Assembly: GCF_030296015.1 (NCBI RefSeq)
Contig: NZ_AP027368.1
Location: forward strand, 2,976,001 to 3,040,000
DNA length: 64,000 nt
Direction of reading: 5' to 3'
DNA from: Ferrimonas sp. YFM
GTDB lineage: Bacteria; Pseudomonadota; Gammaproteobacteria; Enterobacterales; Shewanellaceae
Part shown: in pieces, positions 17,456-26,853 of the stretch
Layout: each line of letters begins with the position of its first letter
Position numbering within the stretch: the stretch's first letter is position 1
Position numbers and translations under genes: made by a program
The notes under the pieces: generated by a model
What the model saw: only the letters and a program-made list of their open reading frames with translations
Database searches by the model: none
What the model was told of the DNA's origin: nothing

Positions 17456-19321
17456 ATGAGAGCTGCAACCCTGCTGTTGTGGCTGCTGCTGTGCGCCTCG
17501 TTGCCGGTGCAGGCCAGCAATCTGCTGAACTTTCCCCTGTTGGGCCAGGACAATGACTCCGCGTCCGCTGATCAGGAGGGAGACAGTGAGCGCAAACGCA
17601 AATTCCGCTTGCTCAAGGAGCGGGAGAAGAGCGATGAACCTCTGGTGAACCTGAGCGTTCGCGGGGCACCAGATCCGATAAAGCGCAATATCGAGCTCTA
17701 TTTGACCCCACTGCCACTCTCCAGCGCCGAGCGAAACGCCTTCGTCTTCACCCTGGAGGAGCGCGCCCAGGAGGCACTGGCGGCCCTGGGTTACTACAAC
17801 GGTCAGATCAAGGTAACCATCGACCGAGAACAGGCGATCTGGCCGGTTACCCTGACGGTGGATCCGGGGGAGCCGGTTCGCTATCGCTATGTCATGCTGT
17901 GGCTGGAGGGGGATGCCAAGGCCGACCCGGCGATGACCGCCCTGGTGGAAAATGCCAGACTCAGACCCGGGCAGATCCTGCACCACGGCCGCTACCAACA
18001 GCTGAAGAACCGCATCCTCTCCGAAGGCCTGATGCGCGGCTACTTCGACGGGAAGTTCTCGGTTTCCAAGCTCGAGGTCAACCGGAACACCAATGTCGCC
18101 GACCTCTACCTGGTGTATGACAGCGGCACCCGCTACCGGCTCGGTGAAGTGAACTTCTCCCCCTTCGAACTGGAGCCCGAACTGCTGGACGCCATGGTGC
18201 CCTTCGAAACCGGTGCCCCCTATGCCGCCACCACCCTGGCCCGATTCAACTCCAACCTGTTGTCCGCCGGTTATTTCGGCGATGTGCGGGTACTGCCCCA
18301 GACCGATAAGGCGGTGGACTACCAAGTGCCCCTTGAAGTGCAACTGACTCCAGCCGCCCGACATACGGTGGACCTGGGTCTGGGTTTCACCACGGACACC
18401 GGCGCCAGGGCCACCGCGACCTGGCGAACCCCCAGAATCAACGAGGCGGGCCACAGCCAGGAGCTGACCTTTGAGCTCTCCCAAAATCCGCAGATGAACT
18501 TCAACTACCGCATCCCTTTGGATCACCCCCTGAACGACGTCATGGTGATCAACGCCCTGGTGGAGCGGGACCAGTACGGCAACATCGACAGCGATCAGTA
18601 CAGCCTGAGGGTGGGCCGACAGACCCGGCTGGATGATGGCTGGCTGCGCAACTACTACCTGCGCTGGCTCGAGGAACGCTGGGGTACCGGAGGGCGGGAC
18701 TTCGAGTCCAGCCTGATTCTCCCGGGGATCAGCTGGTCCAAGACCAAGCGATGGGGTTCTCCCCTGGATCCCAGGCGTGGCTTTCGTCAGATCTACAGCC
18801 TGGAGGTGTCCTCCGACAGCGCTGGCTCCGACGTGACCCTGGCCCAGATAAAGGGGCAGTTCAAATGGGTGGACACCCCCTGGGACAATCACAGATTTGT
18901 GCTTCGTCTGGATGGCGGCCTGACCAAGGTGGACAACGCCGACCTGCCGCTGGTGCCTCCCTCCATGCGCTTCTTTGCCGGTGGCGATACCAGCATCCGC
19001 GGCTTCTCCTATCAGTCTCTGGGACCCAAGGTGGAGATCATCGATGACGAAGGCAACACCAGAGAGGCGGTGGTCGGCGGGCGCTACCTGGCGGTGGCCA
19101 GCCTGGAGTACCAGTATTACCTCAATGACTCCTGGCGTCTGGCGACCTTTGTTGACGGCGGTAACGCCTTTAATACCAATGACTTTACCCCGGTTTATTC
19201 CGTAGGACTTGGGGTCCATTGGATCTCTCCGGTCGGTCCCATCAAGCTGGATGTGGGCTATGGCATCAGTGAAGACGATCCGCCATGGCGCATCCACATC
19301 ACCATAGGAGCGGATCTATGA
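17456..19321 (+). CDS. tamA: translocation and assembly module outer-membrane protein TamA
   Basis: A 621-residue Omp85-family protein, close to the usual size of TamA. Signal peptide at 1-20; POTRA-like region about 60-290 (ALGYYNGQIKV is typical); 16-strand barrel thereafter with the diagnostic MRFFAGGDTSIRGFSYQSLGP and a C-terminal beta strand that closes IHITIGADL. A charged insert (about 30-60, ERKRKFRLLKEREK) precedes POTRA1. Its stop overlaps the tamB start in an ATGA, indicating coupled translation. Confidence 0.93.
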   Translation: MRAATLLLWLLLCASLPVQASNLLNFPLLGQDNDSASADQEGDSERKRKFRLLKEREKSDEPLVNLSVRGAPDPIKRNIELYLTPLPLSSAERNAFVFTLEERAQEALAALGYYNGQIKVTIDREQAIWPVTLTVDPGEPVRYRYVMLWLEGDAKADPAMTALVENARLRPGQILHHGRYQQLKNRILSEGLMRGYFDGKFSVSKLEVNRNTNVADLYLVYDSGTRYRLGEVNFSPFELEPELLDAMVPFETGAPYAATTLARFNSNLLSAGYFGDVRVLPQTDKAVDYQVPLEVQLTPAARHTVDLGLGFTTDTGARATATWRTPRINEAGHSQELTFELSQNPQMNFNYRIPLDHPLNDVMVINALVERDQYGNIDSDQYSLRVGRQTRLDDGWLRNYYLRWLEERWGTGGRDFESSLILPGISWSKTKRWGSPLDPRRGFRQIYSLEVSSDSAGSDVTLAQIKGQFKWVDTPWDNHRFVLRLDGGLTKVDNADLPLVPPSMRFFAGGDTSIRGFSYQSLGPKVEIIDDEGNTREAVVGGRYLAVASLEYQYYLNDSWRLATFVDGGNAFNTNDFTPVYSVGLGVHWISPVGPIKLDVGYGISEDDPPWRIHITIGADL

Positions 19322-22300
19322 CCTGGCGGCGTCTGCTCAGCTTCCTCCTCGGGGTGCCCCTGGCCATCCTGGTGCTGGTGGCTCTGCTGGTGGGCACCAG
19401 AGGCGGCACCGCCTTGGTGGTGTCCGCCGCCGATACCCTGGTGCCCGGCCTCTCCATCGAGAAAGCCAGCGGTCGCCTGAACCGGGATCTGCACCTGAGC
19501 CAGGTCGCTTACCGGGGTCTCGACGGGCTGTCGGTGACCGTGGACAAGCTGACCCTGGACTGGCGCCCCAGTTGCCTGCTGCATAAAACCCTGTGCAGCA
19601 ACCGCCTGATGGCCAACGGCGTGGCAGTGGACATCGACACCGAGCTCTTGGGAGGAGACGCCACACCAGACACCCAACCAGAGGCTGAGACCGAGGCCGA
19701 TCCCCACTTCAGCCTGCCCTTTACCATTGAGGCCAAGCTGCTGGAGCTGAGCCGGGTGCGAGTCCGGGTCAACGACATGCACTTCGCCATGGGCCAGCTC
19801 TCCGGCTCTGCCCTGTTCGACCCCAGCAAACTCAAGGTCAACAGGCTCAATGCCACCCAGATTGCTGTCTACATCCCTCTGGCATCCCAGCCAGCAGAGT
19901 CAGCACCGCTGGAGGCCGAGGCCGACGCCGACTCCTGGGCCCTGGCCTCCCTGCCCAGGGTGGCCCTGCCCTTCCCCATCGACGCCAACAACGTCAAGCT
20001 GAGCCGAGGCCTGGTCACCATAGGCGACCTGGTCCAAAGGCTGCAACGGGGGCAATTCGACGCCAACTGGCATGGCACCCAGCTTCAGGTGAATGAGTTG
20101 GAGGCCGACCATGAGTGGGCCAGTGTCCGCCTCTACGGCAGCCTCGACTTCCAGGGGCCCTGGCCGCTGGACGCCAAGGCAGAGGGCACCATTGCCAAGC
20201 TGCCCTGGACGCCGGGCCTCGAAGGCCAGGCGCTGCAACTGACCGTCGATGGCAGCCTGGGAAAACTGGGTTTCGATGTCGCCGCCACCGGGCAACAACA
20301 GGCCCAGGCCTCTGGAGAGATCACCCTGGCCTCGCCGACTCTGGATTATCAGCTGCAACTCGGCGCAGAGCGGCTGAGCTGGCCTTTCGGCGACACACCA
20401 GACTACCGCGTCAGTGAGGTCAGACTCAGCAGTGCTGGGGATCTGAGCCATCAGCGCCTCACCATCGAGGGCGCCAGCAAGTTGTGGGACTACCCCGCCT
20501 TCAGACTCAATGGCGAGTTCGAGCATCAACCCGGGCTGCTGACGGTGCACCAGGCCAGCCTGGAAAGCGAACGGGGGGGCGGCGATCTCAAGGGGCAACT
20601 TCAATATGGCGAGCTGCTCTCCTGGCAGGCACAGCTGAATACCCGGGCCTTGGAGCTGGCGACCTTGAGCCCCAAGCTGCCCCTGGTGGTCAGCGGTCAA
20701 GGCCTGACCCGGGGCGCCTGGGACGGCAAGCTCTGGTCCGTCAGCCTCAGCCAGGCCAATCTCGAAGGACGTTTCGACGACGATCCCTTTACCCTCAAGG
20801 GCACCCTGGCCGCCAGCAGCGACGGCAAAGCCAGGGCCAAGGCGCTGGAAGTGCTCTACCGCGGCAGCCAATTGAGGGCCGACGGCGGCAGCGAGCCCGA
20901 GTGGCAGATGCAGGGTAACCTGGCCCTGGCGGACCTGGAGCGCTGGGACCCCAGACTCCGCGGGGAAGCGCAGGTGGCTTTCTCGGTCAGCGGTGCCACC
21001 GACCAGCCGAAGATTCAGTTGGAGCTTGAAGGCCAACAACTGGCGTTCGATGCCCAGCGCCTAAACCGGCTGATGGCCAAGGGGTGGTACCAGCCCAGGC
21101 AAAACCACGGATTTATGCTGAACCTCTCCGCCACAGATCTCGATCTGGCCGGAGAGAAGTTCAACCTGCTCACCCTGGACGGCGATGGCGATCTCACCGA
21201 GCAAAGCGCCATCCTCGGGCTGGAGGGCAGCGACACCACCCCCTGGGGCGGAGAGCTGGCCATGGCAGGCAAACTGGACCCCAGGTTTACCTGGTGGCAG
21301 GGGGTACTCTCTGGCGCCAAACTGACCACCCCTCTTGGCTTATGGCAGCAGCAGGAGGCGGCGCCGGTGACCTTCTCCTTCGCCAGTCAGGCCTTTGTGA
21401 TCAGCGAACACTGCTGGCAAGGCCCGGCCGCCACCCTGTGTCTGCCCATTCCCGCCAACGTCGGCAGCGGTGGCGCGGTGAAGATGGCCCTGACCGCGGA
21501 TCTGCCCAGGACGGCACAACCCCTGCTGCCGCCACAACTCTCCGTAGACACTCAGCTGACCGCCGAACTGGACACCACCTGGCTGCCGGGACAGCTGCCC
21601 CAGCTCAGGGCCCAGGTGCACAGTGATCAGGGGACGGTCCTGGTCAAAGCCGACCCGCGCCGGGCCCAGGTGCAACTGCCCTGGCAGAGACTGGACCTGG
21701 ACGCCACCCTGTCCGATGCCGGCCTGGATCTGACCCTGGAGCTGGACGACGATGCCCCGCTGATCCGCAGCCGCCTGCATCTGGACCCACAGGCGCCCTA
21801 TGCCATGAACGGCGAGTTGACCCTCAACAGCTTCGACCTGACGCCCCTGACCAAAGCCCTGCCCCGCATCGCCGCCCTGGAGGGGCTGGTGACCGCCAAT
21901 CTCGACCTGGGTGGGGACTTGACCACCCCCCTGCTCAACGGCGATCTGGATCTGAAACAGGGCCGTCTGGCCTCTCTGGCCAACCCTACCGAGCTCAGTG
22001 AGATTGAGATAGAGCTGGATCTCACCGGCCAGAGAGCGGACATCGGCGCCGAGCTGATGGTGGGCGATGGGCCGGTTCAAGCCAGTGGCTGGCTGGACTG
22101 GAGCCAGGACGCGCTGCATGCGGACGTCGAACTGCTTGGGGACAGACTGGATATCCTGCAGCCCCCGCTGCTCATTGCCGAGGCGTCACCCACCCTGAGG
22201 TTCCGCAAGGACGATACCGCCATGGAGGTCACCGGCCGCATCGACATTCCCAAGGCCGCCCTGACCCTGTCACAACTGCCCGAAGGAGGGGTGGCCCTCT

Positions 22301-23067
22301 CCGATGACGTCCAGTTTGTCGACAACCGCCCCGATACCGAAGCGGAGCCCCCGGCCCCCTTCGCCATGGACATTCAGCTGAATGTGGGTGACGAGGTGAC
22401 GGTGGAAGGCCTGGGGATCGGCGGCAGGCTCGGCGGCCAGCTCACCATGAGACAGAAGGCATATCAGACGCCGCAACTGTTTGGTGACATCAGCCTGCAC
22501 CAGGGCAAGTTCCGCGCCTTTGGCCAGCAACTGACCATACGCCGGGGCAAGGTGCTGTTTAACGGGCCCCCCAGCCTGCCCACCCTGGATGTGGAGGCGA
22601 TCAGGGAGATCAAGTCGGAAAACGTCATCGCCGGGGTGCGCCTCTCCGGGGTGGTCACCGAACCCACCATGACCCTGTTCTCCAACCCCAGCATGGAGCA
22701 GCAGGAGATCCTCTCCTACATCACCCAGGGGCGGGGATTGGGCGGCACAGACAACGGCAACGCCCTATGGGCTTCGGCCGCGGTGAATCTGGGCCTGGCC
22801 CAGACCGGAGGCATGCTCTCCACCCTGGGGGAAGAGCTGGGCTTCAGTGAGGTCCGGGTCGGAACCGAAGGGGATGGCGACGACACCCAGGTGGCCATCA
22901 GCGGCTACCTGGGGGAGAAGATCTTCCTCAAATACGGGGTCAACATCTTTGAGCCCATCACCGAGGTCACGGTGCGCTACTACCTGCAAAACCGCTTGTG
23001 GATCGAGGGGATCAACAACACCCTCAAAGACTCTCTGGATATCTACTACAGCTTCGACATCGAGTAA
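19318..23067 (+). CDS. tamB: translocation and assembly module inner-membrane protein TamB
   Basis: A 1249-residue AsmA-like bridge protein, near the 1259 of E. coli TamB. One N-terminal membrane segment (about 6-28), a long run of beta-rich repeats forming the periplasm-spanning groove, and a conserved DUF490/TamB C-terminal domain with DISLHQGKFRAFGQQLTIRRG, YITQGRGLGGTDNGNALWAS and EVTVRYYLQNRLWIEG. It works with TamA in outer-membrane protein assembly and, with its paralogues, in phospholipid transport. ATG 19318 overlaps the tamA stop; GGAG lies upstream. Confidence 0.94.
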   Translation: MTWRRLLSFLLGVPLAILVLVALLVGTRGGTALVVSAADTLVPGLSIEKASGRLNRDLHLSQVAYRGLDGLSVTVDKLTLDWRPSCLLHKTLCSNRLMANGVAVDIDTELLGGDATPDTQPEAETEADPHFSLPFTIEAKLLELSRVRVRVNDMHFAMGQLSGSALFDPSKLKVNRLNATQIAVYIPLASQPAESAPLEAEADADSWALASLPRVALPFPIDANNVKLSRGLVTIGDLVQRLQRGQFDANWHGTQLQVNELEADHEWASVRLYGSLDFQGPWPLDAKAEGTIAKLPWTPGLEGQALQLTVDGSLGKLGFDVAATGQQQAQASGEITLASPTLDYQLQLGAERLSWPFGDTPDYRVSEVRLSSAGDLSHQRLTIEGASKLWDYPAFRLNGEFEHQPGLLTVHQASLESERGGGDLKGQLQYGELLSWQAQLNTRALELATLSPKLPLVVSGQGLTRGAWDGKLWSVSLSQANLEGRFDDDPFTLKGTLAASSDGKARAKALEVLYRGSQLRADGGSEPEWQMQGNLALADLERWDPRLRGEAQVAFSVSGATDQPKIQLELEGQQLAFDAQRLNRLMAKGWYQPRQNHGFMLNLSATDLDLAGEKFNLLTLDGDGDLTEQSAILGLEGSDTTPWGGELAMAGKLDPRFTWWQGVLSGAKLTTPLGLWQQQEAAPVTFSFASQAFVISEHCWQGPAATLCLPIPANVGSGGAVKMALTADLPRTAQPLLPPQLSVDTQLTAELDTTWLPGQLPQLRAQVHSDQGTVLVKADPRRAQVQLPWQRLDLDATLSDAGLDLTLELDDDAPLIRSRLHLDPQAPYAMNGELTLNSFDLTPLTKALPRIAALEGLVTANLDLGGDLTTPLLNGDLDLKQGRLASLANPTELSEIEIELDLTGQRADIGAELMVGDGPVQASGWLDWSQDALHADVELLGDRLDILQPPLLIAEASPTLRFRKDDTAMEVTGRIDIPKAALTLSQLPEGGVALSDDVQFVDNRPDTEAEPPAPFAMDIQLNVGDEVTVEGLGIGGRLGGQLTMRQKAYQTPQLFGDISLHQGKFRAFGQQLTIRRGKVLFNGPPSLPTLDVEAIREIKSENVIAGVRLSGVVTEPTMTLFSNPSMEQQEILSYITQGRGLGGTDNGNALWASAAVNLGLAQTGGMLSTLGEELGFSEVRVGTEGDGDDTQVAISGYLGEKIFLKYGVNIFEPITEVTVRYYLQNRLWIEGINNTLKDSLDIYYSFDIE

Positions 23068-23206
23068 CCGACTGAATATCAGCGGAAAGTAAATATTACT
23101 TTAGAGGTAGTTAATAAACCCGTTACTATGAGACAGGTCGCAGATTAACTGACTGAATACGTAGGACAATAGAGGCCGAATTCCATTTGTTGTACCGGAG
23201 GCCCCA

Positions 23207-23536
23207 ATGTGGTGGCGAATTTTGCTGATCATCCTTGCCTACCTGGTGCTGGGCGCCCACTTCCTGCGCTACGGCAACGCCCTGGTCGCGGTGCCCGTGG
23301 CCCTGCTTCCGGCCCTGTTGCTCACCCGCCGTCCCTGGTCCGTACTGGTGGTCCAAGTGGGTCTGGTGCTCTCCACCCTGCTGGTGTGGCTGCCCACCAC
23401 CCACAGGCTGATCTCCATGCGCATCGCCTTCGAGCAACCCTGGATGCGAATGGCGGTAATTCTGGGTGCGGTGATGCTGTGTAACCTGTTGATCGCCTGG
23501 GGCGCCAACGGCATCAGAGCAAAATTCCAGCGATAA
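23207..23536 (+). CDS. hypothetical small membrane protein
   Basis: A 109-residue very hydrophobic protein with about four short spans: 4-20, 26-40, 46-65 and 80-98. No family recognised. It follows tamB by 139 bases; the gap holds no clear terminator. The ATG follows GGAGG (in ACCGGAGGCCCCA). A strong terminator 117 bases beyond its stop may end its transcript. Confidence 0.55.
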   Translation: MWWRILLIILAYLVLGAHFLRYGNALVAVPVALLPALLLTRRPWSVLVVQVGLVLSTLLVWLPTTHRLISMRIAFEQPWMRMAVILGAVMLCNLLIAWGANGIRAKFQR

Positions 23537-23652
23537 CTGGCGACAAAATACCCCCTAGGGGGTAATCAGGCCTTTAGACCAAAGTGGTAAAATAGCGACA
23601 CTCGCCAGCAAATGGGCAGAGTATCATCATTATTTTCCTGCAAGGTTTTGCG

Positions 23653-23680
23653 AACCGGCTCCCTCGAGCCGGTTTTTTTA
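23653..23680 (+). terminator. strong intrinsic terminator
   Basis: Stem AACCGGCTC (23653-23661) and GAGCCGGTT (23666-23674), loop CCTC, then TTTTT. On the minus strand no T tract follows, so it does not serve yebG. It ends either the transcript of 23207-23536 or an independent short RNA (see findings). Confidence 0.85.
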
Positions 23681-23683
23681 TGC

Positions 23684-23974
23684 TCAGGCGGCTTTATCCG
23701 CAGCCTTGGGGGCGGGTTTCTTTGCGGCGGGCTTGGCGGGGGCTTTCTTCTTACCTTTAAGAATGGTGGCGACCTCCTCCTTATGCTCTGCCAGGTAGAG
23801 CGCCAGGGATTCGACCAACTCCTCCTGCTCAACCAGGCCGCTGCCCTGGATCATCGCTTCCAGATCGTCAGCAATGTCCAGCATCTTGTCATAAGCATCG
23901 GCTTCCGCTTTACTGGCAAAGGTCATTTTCTCCACTCCATCCCGCTCAACCACGTATTTAACGATGACTGCCAT
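23684..23974 (-). CDS. yebG: SOS-inducible YebG-family protein
   Basis: A 96-residue protein matching YebG: MAVIVKYVVERDGVEKMTF, then SKAEADAYDKMLDIADDLE near residues 21-40 and LYLAEHKEEVATILKGKKK near 58-76. The last 25 residues are Lys/Ala/Pro-rich, a histone-like tail differing from E. coli. YebG is a DNA-damage-inducible protein of unclear mechanism. A LexA box lies 46 bases upstream, matching the known SOS control. Confidence 0.9.
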   Translation of the reverse strand: MAVIVKYVVERDGVEKMTFASKAEADAYDKMLDIADDLEAMIQGSGLVEQEELVESLALYLAEHKEEVATILKGKKKAPAKPAAKKPAPKAADKAA

Positions 23975-24019
23975 TTCGGCTCCCCCAATCGACTAGTTTT
24001 GCGCCAGTCTACCCCAACA

Positions 24020-24035
24020 CTGTATATAAATACAG
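24020..24035. promoter_or_regulatory. LexA (SOS) box upstream of yebG
   Basis: CTGTATATAAATACAG fits the gammaproteobacterial consensus CTG-N10-CAG with the AT-rich core; 46 bases before the yebG start codon. Confidence 0.88.
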
Positions 24036-24217
24036 ACCTCTGATCCTTTCCCTTGATGCTGGTCAATTATGGCCCGGTGACATGATGTCTAAGCATCAGA
24101 TACTCTGTTAGTTTTTCTTTGCTATGTTATGGTTCAGGAAAGATTCAGAGCAAAGGCACTATCCTTAGTGGCACCGGGCAACTGCCCTCCCTTTTCCGCC
24201 AACTACCCGAGGTGACA

Positions 24218-24892
24218 ATGAAGATACTGGTGATTGAAGACGATGCCCTGTTGCGCCACCACCTGAAGGTCCGCCTGACCGAGATGGGCAACCAGGTAAT
24301 GGCCTCGGAGTCTGCCGGAGAGGGGCGTTATCTGGCGGAAAACTACCCGGTAGACATCGCCGTGGTGGACCTTGGCCTGCCGGATCAGGACGGCATCGAT
24401 CTGATTCAGCACCTGAGAGACAACGGCTTTCGTCAGCCGATTCTGATCCTCACCGCCCGGGATCACTGGAAGGACAAGGTGGCCGGACTCAACGCCGGCG
24501 CCGATGACTATCTGGTGAAACCCTTCCAGGTCGAAGAGCTGATCGCCCGCCTCAACGCCCTGGTGCGCCGCAGTGCCGGTTTCGTCAAGCCGGTGATCCA
24601 GTGTGAACACCTGACCCTGGACATGGCCGCCAAACAGGCGACCCTGGGTGAAGCCGAGCTGGAGCTGACCGCCTTCGAATACCAGATTCTGGAGTACCTG
24701 ATGCGCCATCATCAGCAGGTGATCTCCAAGCAGCGCCTGCTGGATATCCTCTATCAGGACAAGGAGGGGGACCCCAACACCATCGAGGTGATGATCTCCC
24801 GGGTACGTAAGAAGCTGAGCCAGGGCGGCCTGGAGAACCCCATAGTGACCATTCGTGGTCAGGGCTACAGGTTCAATCTGGTATGCGGCTGA
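24218..24892 (+). CDS. phoP: PhoP-type response regulator
   Basis: A 224-residue OmpR/PhoB-class regulator. Receiver domain with acidic pocket EDDALLRHHLK at 7-17, phospho-acceptor Asp51 in VVDLGLPDQDG, and Lys101 in YLVKPF; winged-helix DNA-binding domain about 125-222 with TAFEYQILEYLM and the ending TIRGQGYRFNL. It resembles E. coli PhoP throughout (DNALLRHHLK, VDLGLPDEDG). ATG 24218 follows GAGGTGAC. The stop overlaps the sensor gene by ten bases. Confidence 0.9.
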   Translation: MKILVIEDDALLRHHLKVRLTEMGNQVMASESAGEGRYLAENYPVDIAVVDLGLPDQDGIDLIQHLRDNGFRQPILILTARDHWKDKVAGLNAGADDYLVKPFQVEELIARLNALVRRSAGFVKPVIQCEHLTLDMAAKQATLGEAELELTAFEYQILEYLMRHHQQVISKQRLLDILYQDKEGDPNTIEVMISRVRKKLSQGGLENPIVTIRGQGYRFNLVCG

Positions 24893-26271
24893 TCCCCACC
24901 CTGTTCAGTAAACGGCCGCGGCTGCAGCGGCGGCTGATGCTCACCTCTCTGGCGATCATCACCGTCGCCTCCCTGGCGTTGGCCGAGGTGATCAACCAGC
25001 AGAAGGTCCAGGACTTCTACGTCAACCAGACCAACGACATCATCGCCCGTCTGCCCTCCATCGCCACCGAGCTGCGCCTGGAAGGGATGCTGCCCAAGAG
25101 CAATGAAGCACTGGAGTCTGAGCCCTCAGACCACGCCCGTCGCGCCAGCGATTATCTGCTGATCACCTGCGTCAACGGCATGCGCGACCACTACACCTCT
25201 TCGGTGGAGGCACGCCGCCGTGGCCTGCAGGACAGCTGTGATCGGGTCCGTCAGGTGGCCCGGGATGCCTCCCCGCCCTATATGGTGACCCTGGCCGACA
25301 GCCAGCTCTATGCCGTGGTGCCCATGCCGGTGAGCATCAATAACAAAGAGTATGACCTGCTGGTGTTGCGCAACGCCGAACAGGTGCAGAAACGCCTCGA
25401 CCGTGCCCGCCGGGCCACCTACTTCCGGGTGGGGCTGTTCATCCCCCTCTCCGGTCTGTTGCTGGTGAGCGCCGGTTACTGGGGCCTGCGCCCCTTGAGA
25501 CGCCTCTCTGATGAGGTGAAGGGGATCCTCAGCGGCGAGCGGGAACAACTGAGCCAGGGCTACCCCACGGAGCTGGAGGAGGTCACCAAGGCGCTGAACG
25601 AGCTTATCTCCCAGGAGAAACACCAACGCCAGACCTATCAGCACGCCATGAAGGACCTGGCCCACAGCCTCAAGACCCGGCTGGCAGCCACCAATGCCAT
25701 CATGGAGGACGCCAACCTCAATGAGAGTCAGCGTCAGCAGGAAATGCTCTCCCAGTTGGGCCAGATGGACCAGATTATCCAGTATCAGCTGCGCCGGGCC
25801 GTCTCCGGCCGTCAGGGCCTGACCCGTGAGCAGGTCAGCATAGCGCCCACCCTGGAGCAGTTGACTGCCATGCTGGACAAGGTCTACCGGGAGAAACAGG
25901 TTCAGGTGGTCCTGCAGCTGCAGGAGGAAGCTCGCTTCCCCGGCAATCAGGATGACCTGATGGAGATGATGGGCAACCTGCTGGAGAACGCCTACCGCTT
26001 TGCCATCAGCCAGGTGCGGGTTCGTGCTTCGGTAGAGGAAGGCACCCTCACCATCGCCGTTGAGGACGATGGCCCGGGCATCGAACCCAAGATGCGCGAA
26101 GCGGTGCTGGAACGTGGCGTACGTGCCGACCGCCGTAACCCCGGCCAGGGGATCGGTCTGGCGGTGGTTCATGACATCGTCCTGGGCTACGGCGGCACCA
26201 TGACCATAGAGGAATCTCCCCTGCAGGGCGCGGCCATACTGCTGCGGTTTGAGGCACCGAAAAAGGTGTAG
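24883..26271 (+). CDS. phoQ: PhoQ-like sensor histidine kinase
   Basis: A 462-residue inner-membrane kinase: transmembrane segments near 17-35 and 181-200, a periplasmic sensor between, then a HAMP-like region, the H box MKDLAHSLKTRLA with His261, N box NLLENAYRFA (365-374), and G boxes EDDGPGI and GQGIGLAVVHD. HSLKT is PhoQ-like, but the usual proline after it is Arg. The sensor lacks the acidic cluster of E. coli PhoQ and has two cysteines (about 96 and 119), so the signal may not be divalent cations. Confidence 0.85.
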   Translation: MRLIPTLFSKRPRLQRRLMLTSLAIITVASLALAEVINQQKVQDFYVNQTNDIIARLPSIATELRLEGMLPKSNEALESEPSDHARRASDYLLITCVNGMRDHYTSSVEARRRGLQDSCDRVRQVARDASPPYMVTLADSQLYAVVPMPVSINNKEYDLLVLRNAEQVQKRLDRARRATYFRVGLFIPLSGLLLVSAGYWGLRPLRRLSDEVKGILSGEREQLSQGYPTELEEVTKALNELISQEKHQRQTYQHAMKDLAHSLKTRLAATNAIMEDANLNESQRQQEMLSQLGQMDQIIQYQLRRAVSGRQGLTREQVSIAPTLEQLTAMLDKVYREKQVQVVLQLQEEARFPGNQDDLMEMMGNLLENAYRFAISQVRVRASVEEGTLTIAVEDDGPGIEPKMREAVLERGVRADRRNPGQGIGLAVVHDIVLGYGGTMTIEESPLQGAAILLRFEAPKKV

Positions 26272-26310
26272 ACCCACCTTTGCGCAATATTTATGCAACT
26301 TTTTTGAAAC

Positions 26311-26338
26311 AGACCGGCCCTTGGGCCGGTCTTTTTTT
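26311..26338 (+). terminator. terminator of phoPQ
   Basis: Stem AGACCGGCCC (26311-26320) and GGGCCGGTCT (26323-26332) followed by a T run; 40 bases after the phoQ stop. Confidence 0.85.
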
Positions 26339-26371
26339 GGGCAAGGAGAAAACAGTTACGAGGAGAGAAAG

Positions 26372-26797
26372 ATGAGAGCCATTATTCTGCTTAGCGCCAC
26401 AGCCCTGTCCCTGTCGGTATCCGCCGCCACCCTGAATCTGGGTGAAAACGTCAGGGTGGTATCCATCAACGGTAAGAGTGTTCCCGCTTACGCCAGCCAG
26501 ATCGATCTGAACCAGGGGGTGAATAACGTCACCGTCCGCTACGACAGCCTGTTTGAACAGGACTCCGAGAGCCACTGGTTCATCCGCTCTGAGCTGCATC
26601 AGCTCACCTTCAATGCCATGGGTGACGAGGAATACTTCCTGGACGCCCCCGCCGCCTACTCAGATCAGCAGGGGCAAATGCTGGCTAATGATCCGATTTT
26701 CACCCTGATGGATGACGCTGATAATCGGGTAGAACATGGCCTGAGATCCCATACCGAACTGCTCAATCAGACCGGTCTGGCAGGCAATCAGTTCTAG
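26372..26797 (+). CDS. DUF2057-like secreted protein, short
   Basis: A 141-residue exported protein from ATG 26372 (GAGGAGAG upstream), signal peptide 1-19 (cut near VSAA). The mature start ATLNLGENVRVVSINGKSVP resembles the YccT/DUF2057 family of periplasmic proteins, and NQGVNNVTVRYDSLF fits the next conserved block. It is much shorter than the roughly 200-residue family norm, so it may be a minimal member. Function unknown. It lies between the phoPQ terminator and a hairpin at 26821-26853. Confidence 0.6.
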   Translation: MRAIILLSATALSLSVSAATLNLGENVRVVSINGKSVPAYASQIDLNQGVNNVTVRYDSLFEQDSESHWFIRSELHQLTFNAMGDEEYFLDAPAAYSDQQGQMLANDPIFTLMDDADNRVEHGLRSHTELLNQTGLAGNQF

Positions 26798-26820
26798 ACA
26801 GTGGAAACACAAAGCGAATA

Positions 26821-26853
26821 AAATGCCGGTAGCGTAAGAAGTTACCGGCATTT
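26821..26853 (+). promoter_or_regulatory. hairpin abutting the HD-GYP start codon
   Basis: Perfect 11-bp stem AAATGCCGGTA (26821-26831) and TACCGGCATTT (26843-26853) with loop GCGTAAGAAGT; the ATG begins at 26854. The only purine-rich stretch near the start (AAGAAG) lies in the loop. It may terminate the upstream DUF2057 transcript, control translation of the next gene, or both. Confidence 0.6.

Noticed and set aside
17378-19297. Long minus-strand frame opposite tamA
   Set aside because: tamA fully explains the region with family motifs; the opposite frame has no domain.
24100-24217. PhoP box for autoregulation before phoP
   Set aside because: TGTTAT and GGTTCA stretches are present but without the required paired hexamers and spacing.
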